Below the pieces are notes generated by a model. It saw nothing but the letters and a program-made list of their open reading frames with translations, was not told where the DNA came from and ran no database searches. The translations under genes and the position numbers were made by a program. Shown in pieces: positions 1-7,075 of a stretch of 64,000 nucleotides of DNA. The stretch covers positions 1 through 64,000 of the forward strand of contig NZ_LACC01000026.1 in NCBI RefSeq assembly GCF_000967965.1, in the 5' to 3' direction. Origin of the DNA: Pseudomonas fluorescens. GTDB lineage: Bacteria > Pseudomonadota > Gammaproteobacteria > Pseudomonadales > Pseudomonadaceae. Position 1 is the stretch's first letter. Every line of letters begins with the position of its first letter.

Positions 1-69
1 GGTTGGCAAGCGGCCCTGCAACGGGAACTGCGGCGGGTACCAGACGGGGGCGTGTTTCACTTCGGACAT
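1..69 (-). CDS. Tle1 phospholipase effector, third copy (N-terminus only)
   Basis: The last 23 codons' worth of sequence at the left edge, read on the minus strand, encode MSEVKHAPVWYPPQF and onward. These are the same opening residues as the two complete Tle1/DUF2235 effectors to the right. The ATG at 69 overlaps the stop of the upstream DUF3304 gene by 13 nt, the same junction seen in the other two units. The rest of the gene lies outside the window, so its catalytic residues cannot be checked. It shows that the effector array has at least three units. Confidence 0.8.
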   Translation of the reverse strand, partial: MSEVKHAPVWYPPQFPLQGRLPT

Positions 70-620
70 GACGAGGGCTCCGGCAATTGCAACGGGGTCT
101 TGATCGGATATTCAGGGCTGCCGTAGGCGTAGCAGGAGGTGGTGACCTGCAGTTCGTCGCAGGGCAGGAAGTGCACGGTGAGGCCGCAGACTTTTTGGCC
201 GGTGTAGTCGGGGATGGGGACTACTTGGGTGTGTTGGCGTTTTCGCGCATCGATTTTGTCAAGCCAGGCGTCGTATTTAGCCTCATCGGAGAGACCTGGA
301 TTGTCATACGAATAAGCAACTCCCGTCTCCCATTCGACGCGTACTGTCATGCCCGGTTGCCAGCGCGAAGGCGCGATGTAACAGCACCCCCCGCCCCCTC
401 CTTGATACGGACCGATGATGTCCAGCCCCGAATGGCCATTGACGCTAAATTGGTTGATGGCCCAATGGGTATGATTGATCGCTTCGAGGGTGCTTGCATG
501 GACGAATTCTGTCTGCACCGTCAGGGCAAGTCCGATCAGGGCGCCAAGCAGCGAGCGCCCCGTGAGTATTGAGCCAGTTGCATTTACTGCACGGCGAAAC
601 GTCACTTCAAACCAATGCAT
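57..620 (-). CDS. DUF3304 protein, probable Tle1 immunity protein, copy 1
   Basis: Predicted 187-residue exported protein of the DUF3304 type. The ATG at 620 was chosen because it gives the same length as copy 2 and sits 14 nt inside the end of the upstream effector gene (GATGCATTGG junction), as in copy 2; an upstream extension to 668 is less likely. A hydrophobic signal segment (about residues 18-40) ends in VHA-S and has no lipobox Cys, so a soluble periplasmic protein is expected. The mature part has a GGGGGCCYIAPSRW motif, a variable centre (about residues 95-130), and a C-terminal half of about 50 residues identical to the other two copies with several Cys. Neutralising the adjacent phospholipase in the periplasm is inferred from the alternating gene order and from known T6SS lipase-immunity pairs. 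Confidence 0.75.
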   Translation of the reverse strand: MHWFEVTFRRAVNATGSILTGRSLLGALIGLALTVQTEFVHASTLEAINHTHWAINQFSVNGHSGLDIIGPYQGGGGGCCYIAPSRWQPGMTVRVEWETGVAYSYDNPGLSDEAKYDAWLDKIDARKRQHTQVVPIPDYTGQKVCGLTVHFLPCDELQVTTSCYAYGSPEYPIKTPLQLPEPSSCPK

Positions 621-2910
621 CGTTAACCTCACCGCCCTTGGCGTCATAAGCGTCCCAGATCTCATCAATGGCTCGATGCACTTCGGCGAGACGTTCGGCG
701 TCCATCACCGGTGGCGTTGAAGGTGAAGTCTCGATAGCGGGTGCGGTCGTGCCCCCCGCCAGTCGAACGGCACCCTCTTCCCCATACAGCGCCAGATCCC
801 GACGGCCGAAGTCACCGAAGAACACCATGCGCTCGTTGAAATAGTGACCTCCGGGCTCACGCCCAAACTTATAGAGAAACCAGGCCCTTGAGTCGTGGAC
901 CTGATCGTCGAACAGGGCACGTAGCAGACCCTCGGGCTGCGTGGCGTTGAGGTACTCAGCCACATGCCCTCGGGTGTTTTCGTCGCGGTGGTTGCCCCAG
1001 TCCGTGGGAGGCGGGAACAACCGGCTGACCAAGGTTCGTCCCGCGGCTTTGATGCGCTGGCGCTCGGCACGGGCCAATTCGGTGGACAGAAACGAGAACT
1101 GGGGCAGCGCCAGCTGGAGCATGAGCAACGCGATATTGCCCAGCTTTTCGGTGCCCCGGTAGGCGGCGGCGAATTCCTCGGCGGCTTCGCGCAACTGGGT
1201 TTGCGCCATGTCGGCATCGAAGTCCTTGACCCCGGGGTCCTGCGGCGCTTTCTCGGTACGCCCAAGATGTTCGAGAAGCTGTTGCACCTTCCGTTGGGCC
1301 TCAATTTTCTGCTGCTCGGTTTCGCGCCGGGCCTTGGCCGCCTTGCGATCTTGCGGATCAGCCTCTTTGTCGCTGGCCTTGCGGTAGAAATTGGTTTCGA
1401 TCAGGCTGGCGAAGCCATAACGGTCGATGCGCCAGGCGGTGATCCAGCCCACTTGCGCGTGCAGAGCTTGTTCCAGGCTTTCGCTGGCGCGGAGTGGTCC
1501 ATAGTGTTCGGATTGTTCGATGGAGAGTGGGCGAAGTGCGGGGTCGAGGCCCAAAGTCACCTGTCGCCAGGCGTTGACGCGAGTTATCAGAGTTGGAGAC
1601 ACACCGAACTCTACTTCAACATCAGCCTCCATCGCTCGCCAACACTCATGGCTCATGTCTACTGGCAAGGAAGGTGGCGGAACTTTTAAGGGTGCACCAT
1701 GAGTAAAAGCATCGGCATACAGATCGTGCAAAGCAATCTGGGACAGCAGCAGACGGTCATCCCTTCCAATAGCCTTCCCCTGATCCCCAGGCGGATACCC
1801 TCCACCCAGATCCGAATGCACCTCCGGATAAATCACTTCAACACTGTTGTCCGGATACCCCCCCTGCTTACGGCGAATCGATTCCAGCGGGAAACACAAC
1901 CGCTGCTCATGGCTGGCGACCAGATGAAGGCAACGCTTGACCAACCCACTGGCGGGCAACTGCTGATTGCCATCGGCCCAGCTCATATGGCCGTTCGCCC
2001 CCGGAATGATATCGGCAAGACCCACCGAGGCCACGGTGTCCAGCAGCCCGAGGTATTCCACGCTCACCGGCAACTCCAGATCGAGCAGCTTCAGGCTCGA
2101 CGTGCCCCGGGCCAACAGCTGATTCAGTGCGCTGACAAACGCTCGCGCCGCCGCGGCACCGCGAGAGAACCCGTACACGTAAAGCTTGAGCCCCAGCAGT
2201 CTGACCTGCCCGGGCTGGCGCTGCTGCAGGGCGATGCGTAATGGTCGGGACAGGGCGCTGAGCTGCTTTTGAAACTCGCGCTGGCGAATACCGAAGCTGC
2301 TCGCCCACTCCAGCCCCGGCAGGCTGCCCATGGCCCGGACCGCCGCCAGCAAACTGGTGTTGTCCAGCCGCGGCTGACCCAGCGTACGGCGCAGGGCGTC
2401 GAGGATCATCATCAGCGCCCAGTTGATGCGCTCCTCGCCATAGCTGGCGCCCGCCAGGCCGAACAGGTTGTAGTCCAGGTCGCCGACTTCGGCGAACGGC
2501 GTGCCGACGCCGGGCATGTAGTACTTGAAATACTGGCCGTTTCCGGTGCCTGGCGCATCGGTCAGGCCGCGGGCGGTGCTGGAGCCGTGGGTGGTGCCGC
2601 CGGCATGGCCGTCGCCAATGCTGGCGCGGAACAAACGCGCGACGTTGGTCGGATGTTTGGGGTTGGACAGGTACAGGTCATTGTTGAGGTTATTGCCGGT
2701 GCCGTCGAAGAACAGGCTGATGTGCACGGTTTTGCAGCAGGGTGGCAGTACGCGGCGACCTGCCGCGATGCACAGTGCATCGTGGTAGTCACGTTCCTGA
2801 CTGTTCTGGCGATGCAGGTTCTGATGAACCTGCGCGGCCCGGGTGGGCAAGCGGCCCTGCAGCGGAAACTGCGGCGGGTACCAAACGGGGGCGTGTTTCA
2901 CTTCGGACAT
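607..2910 (-). CDS. T6SS phospholipase effector, Tle1 family (DUF2235), copy A
   Basis: A 767-residue Tle1-type antibacterial lipase delivered by T6SS, acting on phospholipids of target-cell membranes. The alpha/beta hydrolase part contains the entry motif LFFDGTGNN (about 67-75) and the nucleophile elbow GFSRG with Ser near 249. A GLLDT Asp near 291 and a VHSDLGGGY His near 365 fit the rest of the catalytic triad. The C-terminal half is less conserved, with a charged, probably coiled segment around 515-560. There is no signal peptide, as expected for a T6SS cargo. The ATG at 2910 overlaps the preceding DUF3304 stop by 13 nt and the stop overlaps the next DUF3304 start by 14 nt, so the genes are translationally coupled. 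It lies downstream of vgrG and a DUF4123 adaptor, which suggests loading on that VgrG. The paralogue at 3448-5760 is near identical at both ends and diverged in the middle. Confidence 0.9.
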   Translation of the reverse strand: MSEVKHAPVWYPPQFPLQGRLPTRAAQVHQNLHRQNSQERDYHDALCIAAGRRVLPPCCKTVHISLFFDGTGNNLNNDLYLSNPKHPTNVARLFRASIGDGHAGGTTHGSSTARGLTDAPGTGNGQYFKYYMPGVGTPFAEVGDLDYNLFGLAGASYGEERINWALMMILDALRRTLGQPRLDNTSLLAAVRAMGSLPGLEWASSFGIRQREFQKQLSALSRPLRIALQQRQPGQVRLLGLKLYVYGFSRGAAAARAFVSALNQLLARGTSSLKLLDLELPVSVEYLGLLDTVASVGLADIIPGANGHMSWADGNQQLPASGLVKRCLHLVASHEQRLCFPLESIRRKQGGYPDNSVEVIYPEVHSDLGGGYPPGDQGKAIGRDDRLLLSQIALHDLYADAFTHGAPLKVPPPSLPVDMSHECWRAMEADVEVEFGVSPTLITRVNAWRQVTLGLDPALRPLSIEQSEHYGPLRASESLEQALHAQVGWITAWRIDRYGFASLIETNFYRKASDKEADPQDRKAAKARRETEQQKIEAQRKVQQLLEHLGRTEKAPQDPGVKDFDADMAQTQLREAAEEFAAAYRGTEKLGNIALLMLQLALPQFSFLSTELARAERQRIKAAGRTLVSRLFPPPTDWGNHRDENTRGHVAEYLNATQPEGLLRALFDDQVHDSRAWFLYKFGREPGGHYFNERMVFFGDFGRRDLALYGEEGAVRLAGGTTAPAIETSPSTPPVMDAERLAEVHRAIDEIWDAYDAKGGEVNDALV

Positions 2911-3461
2911 GACGAGGGCTCCGGCAATTGCAGCGGGGTCTTGATCGGGTATTCGGGGCTGCCGTAGGCGTAGCAGGAGGTGGTGACCTGCAGCTCATCG
3001 CAGGGCAGGAAGTGCACGGTGAGGCCGCAGACTTTCTGGCCGGTGTAGTCGGGGATGGGGACTACTTGGGTGTGTTGGCGTTTATAGGAGCGCATTTCAT
3101 CTCTCCAAGCTAAGTACTTGGGCCTATCAGCAAAACCGGGGAACCCATCGGGATAAGCCACTCCAGTCTCCCAATCGATCTGCACCGTCATCCCCGGTTG
3201 CCAGCGCGACGGCGCGATGTAACAACACCCACCGCCACCACCTTGGTACGCGCCGATAATGTCGATGCCCGAGCGTCCATCGACGCTGAATCGGTTGATC
3301 GCCCAATGGGTATGGTTGATGCCTTCGATCGTGCTGGCGTGGACGGTTTGCGTGAGCAAGGTCACGGCGAGGCCCCACAGGGTGCCGAGCAACGGGCGCC
3401 TCGTGAGCCTGATGTCGACTCTTTGTCGCGAATGGCGGACAGCCAACTCAGACCAGCGCAT
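2898..3461 (-). CDS. DUF3304 protein, probable Tle1 immunity protein, copy 2
   Basis: A 187-residue DUF3304 protein between the two complete Tle1 genes. The N-terminal hydrophobic stretch (about 20-40) ending TVHA-S looks like a Sec signal peptide without lipobox. The N-terminal part of the mature domain (TIEGINHTHWAIN, GGGGGCCYIAPSRW) and the last 50 or so residues match copies 1 and 3. The central 35-40 residues (from about WETGVAYPDG to KRQHTQ) differ. The start at 3461 lies 14 nt inside the upstream effector gene; the stop overlaps the next effector start by 13 nt. Immunity function is inferred from context. Which effector it protects against, the one before or after it, cannot be decided from sequence. 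Confidence 0.75.
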   Translation of the reverse strand: MRWSELAVRHSRQRVDIRLTRRPLLGTLWGLAVTLLTQTVHASTIEGINHTHWAINRFSVDGRSGIDIIGAYQGGGGGCCYIAPSRWQPGMTVQIDWETGVAYPDGFPGFADRPKYLAWRDEMRSYKRQHTQVVPIPDYTGQKVCGLTVHFLPCDELQVTTSCYAYGSPEYPIKTPLQLPEPSSCPK

Positions 3462-5760
3462 CGTTCACCTCGCCGCCGCTAGCGTCATAGGCATCCCAGA
3501 TCGCGTCGATGGCGCGATGGACTTCAGCGAGGCGCTCGGCATCCATCACCGGTGGCGTTGAACGAACGGACTCGGACGTGGGTACGGTCTTGCCCCCCGC
3601 CAGTTGAACGGCACCCTCTTCTCCATATAGCGCCAGATCCCGACGGCCGAGGTCACCGAAGAACACCATGCGCTCGTTGAAATAGTGACCTCCGGGCTCA
3701 CGCCCCAAGTTATAGAGAAACCAGGCCCGGGAGTCGTGGACCTGATCGTCGAACAGGGCGCGCAGCAGGCCCTCCGGCTGCGCAGCGTTGAGGTGTTCAG
3801 CCACATGCCCGCGGGTGTGTTCGTCGCGGTGGTTGCCCCAGTCGCTGGGGGCCGGGAACAACCGGCTGACCAAGGCTCGCCCCGCAGCTTTCATGCGCAG
3901 ATGCTCGGCAAGAATACCTTCATAGGCCTGATAGGGTTGCTGACCCAGCGCCAGCAGGACCACGCGCCGGGCGATGGTGCGCGGCGATCCGGGGCTCCGG
4001 TAGGCCGCGGCGAACTCCTCGGCGGCTTCGCGCAACTGGGTTTGCGCCATGTCGGCATCGAAGTCCTTGACCCCGGGTTCAAACGGCGTTTTTGCTACAT
4101 CCTCCCGGCGTTCGCGGTTGTGTTGTAGCTTGCGCCGGTCTTCGACTTCTTTCTGCTTGGCGTCGCGCTTGTCCTCGGCGTCCTTGCGCTCTTGCGGGTC
4201 GGCTTCTTTGTCGCTGGCCTCGCGGTAGAAGTCGGTGCCGATCAGGCTGCCGAACCCATAGCGGTCGATGCGCCAGGCGGTGATCCAGCCCAACTGGGTT
4301 TGCAGGGCCTGCTCCAGACTTTCGCTGGCGAGGAGTGGCTCGTAGTGTTCGATTTGTTGGAGGGTAAGCGGGGCCAGTGCGGGCTCAAGGGCGAGAGTCA
4401 CCTGCCGCCAAGCGTTGAAGCGGCTCACCAAAATTTCAGAAACGTCATACTGCTCTTGCAAATCAAATTCCATCGCCCGCCACAAGTCCTGGCGTAACTC
4501 TATAGGTAGGGCATCCTTAGGTACTTTAAACGGTGCGCCATGAGCAAACGCGTCGGCATACAGATCATGCAAGGCGATCTGCGACAACAACAGACCGTCC
4601 CCCTCGATGCTGTCCACGCTAAAAGCCTTCCCCTGATCCCCAGGCGGATACCCTCCACCCTGATCTGAATGCACCCCCGGGTAGATCACCTCGACACTGT
4701 TCGCCGGGTAGCCCCCCTGCGCACGGCGAATCGACTCCAACGGAAAACACAATCGCTGCTCATGACTGGCCACCAGGTGCAAACAGCGCTTGACCAGGTT
4801 GGCGGGCAACTGCTGATTGCCATCGGCCCAGCTCATATGGCCGTTCGCCCCCGGGATGATATCGGCAAGCCCCACCGAGGCCACGGTGTCCAACAGCCCG
4901 AGGTATTCCACGCTCACCGGCAAGTGCAGGTCGAGCAGTCTCAGGCTCTGCGTGGCCCGGGCCAACAGTTGGTTCAGCGCACTGACAAACGCTCGCGCCG
5001 CCGTCGCACCGCGGGAAAATCCGTACACATAAAGCTTGAGCCCCAGCAGCTTGACCTGCCCGGGCTGGTGCTGCTGCAGGGCGATGCGCAACGGCCGAGT
5101 CAGGGCGGAGAACTGTTTGTAAAACTCACGAAGGCGGTTGCCGGAACCGGTCGCCCACTCCAGCCCCGGCAGGCTGCCCATGGCCCGGACCGCCGCCAGC
5201 AAACTGGTGTTGTCCAGCCGCGGCTGACCCAGCGTACGGCGCAGGGCGTCGAGGATCATCATCAGCGCCCAGTTGATGCGTTCCTCGCCATAGCTGGCGA
5301 GCGCCAGGCCCATCCAGTAGTAGTCCAGATCACCGACTTCGGTAAAGGGCGTGCCGACGCCGGGCATGTAGTACTTGAAAAACTGGCCATTGCCGGTGCC
5401 TGGTGCGTCGGTCAGGCCGCGGGCGGTACTGGAACCGTGAGCGGTGCCGCCGGCATGGCCGTCGCCAATGCTGGCGCGGAACAAACGCGCGACGTTGGTC
5501 GGGTGTTTGGGGTTGGACAGGTACAGGTCGTTGTTGAGGTTATTGCCGGTGCCGTCGAAAAACAGGCTGATGTGCACGGTCTTGCAGCAGGGTGGCAACA
5601 CCCGGCGACCGGCCGCGATGCTCAAGGCGTCGTGGTAGTCATGCTCCTGACTGTTCTGGCGATGCTGATTCTGATGAACCTGCGCGGCCCGGGTTGGCAA
5701 GCGGCCCTGCAATGGGAACTGCGGCGGGTACCAGACGGGGGCGTGTTTTACTTCGGACAT
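3448..5760 (-). CDS. T6SS phospholipase effector, Tle1 family (DUF2235), copy B
   Basis: A 770-residue paralogue of the effector at 607-2910, with the same LFFDGTGNN motif, GFSRG nucleophile elbow (Ser near 249), GLLDT Asp and a VHSDQGGGY catalytic-His region. The first 140 or so residues and the last 100 or so are almost the same as in copy A. Differences concentrate around residues 140-155 and 200-235, in a small insertion after QGKA (near 380), and over about 410-470 and 515-630. This mosaic pattern is what recombination between tandem copies would leave. It is coupled to DUF3304 genes at both ends. A toxic lipase role follows from the family and the VgrG/DUF4123 neighbourhood; substrate preference cannot be read from sequence. 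Confidence 0.9.
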   Translation of the reverse strand: MSEVKHAPVWYPPQFPLQGRLPTRAAQVHQNQHRQNSQEHDYHDALSIAAGRRVLPPCCKTVHISLFFDGTGNNLNNDLYLSNPKHPTNVARLFRASIGDGHAGGTAHGSSTARGLTDAPGTGNGQFFKYYMPGVGTPFTEVGDLDYYWMGLALASYGEERINWALMMILDALRRTLGQPRLDNTSLLAAVRAMGSLPGLEWATGSGNRLREFYKQFSALTRPLRIALQQHQPGQVKLLGLKLYVYGFSRGATAARAFVSALNQLLARATQSLRLLDLHLPVSVEYLGLLDTVASVGLADIIPGANGHMSWADGNQQLPANLVKRCLHLVASHEQRLCFPLESIRRAQGGYPANSVEVIYPGVHSDQGGGYPPGDQGKAFSVDSIEGDGLLLSQIALHDLYADAFAHGAPFKVPKDALPIELRQDLWRAMEFDLQEQYDVSEILVSRFNAWRQVTLALEPALAPLTLQQIEHYEPLLASESLEQALQTQLGWITAWRIDRYGFGSLIGTDFYREASDKEADPQERKDAEDKRDAKQKEVEDRRKLQHNRERREDVAKTPFEPGVKDFDADMAQTQLREAAEEFAAAYRSPGSPRTIARRVVLLALGQQPYQAYEGILAEHLRMKAAGRALVSRLFPAPSDWGNHRDEHTRGHVAEHLNAAQPEGLLRALFDDQVHDSRAWFLYNLGREPGGHYFNERMVFFGDLGRRDLALYGEEGAVQLAGGKTVPTSESVRSTPPVMDAERLAEVHRAIDAIWDAYDASGGEVNDALV

Positions 5761-6278
5761 GACGAGGGCTCCGGCAATTGCAACGGGGTCTTGATCGGGT
5801 ATTCGGGGCTGCCGTAGGCGTAGCAGGAGGTGGTGACCTGCAGCTCATCGCAGGGCAGGAAGTGCACGGTGAGGCCGCAGACTTTCTGGCCGGTGTAGTC
5901 GGGAACAGGAACCTTCTTGCTGTGCCGACGTTTCTGAGCCTCGATTTTGTCAACCCAAGCCAGATACTTGGGCCAATCACCAAAGCCGGGGTACCCCGCC
6001 GTGCTACCAGCTCCTGTTTCCCAGTCGACCCGTACTGTCATCCCCGGCTGCCAACGCGAAGGCGCGATGTAACAACATCCCCCACCCCCGCCTTGGTACG
6101 GACCAATGGCATCCAGACCCGAGCGGCCATTAACGCTGAACTGGTTGATAGCCCAATGGGTGTGATTGATGGCTTCGAGCGTGCTGGCCTGGGTGCTTTG
6201 AGCAAACAAAGCACCGATCAGAACGCAAAAGGTTGTCCCCCAATGACTAGCGACTGATGATTTAGGCATAGGCTTCAT
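5748..6278 (-). CDS. DUF3304 protein, probable Tle1 immunity protein, copy 3
   Basis: First gene of the effector array after the adaptor; 176 residues from the ATG at 6278. That ATG overlaps the DUF4123 stop as ATGA, a classic coupling, so it is preferred over the GTG at 6293. The N-terminus differs from copies 1 and 2 (MKPMPKSSVASHW) but still carries a signal-peptide-like segment ending TQA-S. The mature domain has the shared INHTHWAIN and GGGGGCCYIAPSRW motifs, a variable centre (ETGAGSTAGYPGF region) and the invariant C-terminal block. Placing an immunity gene ahead of each effector would ensure protection is translated first; this is inference. Confidence 0.75.
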   Translation of the reverse strand: MKPMPKSSVASHWGTTFCVLIGALFAQSTQASTLEAINHTHWAINQFSVNGRSGLDAIGPYQGGGGGCCYIAPSRWQPGMTVRVDWETGAGSTAGYPGFGDWPKYLAWVDKIEAQKRRHSKKVPVPDYTGQKVCGLTVHFLPCDELQVTTSCYAYGSPEYPIKTPLQLPEPSSCPK

Positions 6279-7075
6279 TTCGCGGGTTTCCACGGTGACT
6301 CCACTCCTGTGGTTCGCACCTTTTCAAGAACAAAGGCTTCTCGCTGAGACTCAGATAGCAACCCGGCTTCAGTTGCCTCGATCATGGCCACGTAGCAAGC
6401 GCGGAAACGACGTTCGGCGCCCCACTCCAAAGGAAAGGCATCCCTCAGTCGTTTCACGACCAAAGTGGCATCGCTGACACACCCAAGGATGTCCAATTGA
6501 TCGTCACTGAGTTCGATGAGGCTGAAACACTCGGGCCTTTCCGGCGGTTGGCTGCTCCCCAGGAGGCGCTGCGGTGAGCCATCGCGATCGAGCCAGCTCC
6601 AGAACACCGCCGGGGCCAGCAGGATGTGCTGTTGAGCAGGTTCAAGCACGTGACTGAACAGCAACGGAAATACCCGCGGATCGTAGTAACGCAGAAGTCC
6701 CGGGTAGCCGCCGTTGACGGCTTCCAGGCAGCGCCCCAGGCACTCGGCCAAGTGCTGGAAAGGCCAATGGGAGGCCAGCACCAACAGTTGCGAGCCACCC
6801 CGCAGCGCCTGCATCAACCCGATCAGCCATTGCCGTTGCAGTGGCTGCGCCAGATCGATGCGCACCAACAACGGAGCCAGTTCATCGGCACCGGCCTCCG
6901 GTAACCCGGTGAACAATGAATGCCAGGGAATCGCCGGTTCGACACTGAGCACGCTGGGCAGCCACGGGGTGGCGCTGCCCGCCTGGTCGATGATGACGTC
7001 CAGGCAGCTGATAGAGGCCTTGGCGCAGGAGACTTCCAGCAGCTCCAGCCAATTTGTGTGAGCAACAGCCGTCAT
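6275..7075 (-). CDS. DUF4123 domain T6SS effector-loading adaptor (Tap/TEC type)
   Basis: A 266-residue cytoplasmic protein starting at the ATG at 7075, which overlaps the vgrG stop (ATGA); the frame opens further upstream but inside vgrG. The DUF4123 features visible are an N-terminal LLEVSCAKASISCLDVIID-like segment, a central HWPFQHLAECLG region and the conserved LLRYYDPRVFPLLF motif near residues 130-143. DUF4123 proteins are chaperones that bring a specific effector to the tip of the cognate VgrG. Its position between vgrG and the Tle1 array fits loading of these lipases. It ends in a 4-nt overlap with the first immunity gene. Confidence 0.85.
   Translation of the reverse strand: MTAVAHTNWLELLEVSCAKASISCLDVIIDQAGSATPWLPSVLSVEPAIPWHSLFTGLPEAGADELAPLLVRIDLAQPLQRQWLIGLMQALRGGSQLLVLASHWPFQHLAECLGRCLEAVNGGYPGLLRYYDPRVFPLLFSHVLEPAQQHILLAPAVFWSWLDRDGSPQRLLGSSQPPERPECFSLIELSDDQLDILGCVSDATLVVKRLRDAFPLEWGAERRFRACYVAMIEATEAGLLSESQREAFVLEKVRTTGVESPWKPAK

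Noticed and set aside
57..620. DUF3304 immunity proteins as outer-membrane lipoproteins
   Set aside because: None of the three signal segments has a Cys at the cleavage site, so they are scored as soluble periplasmic proteins.
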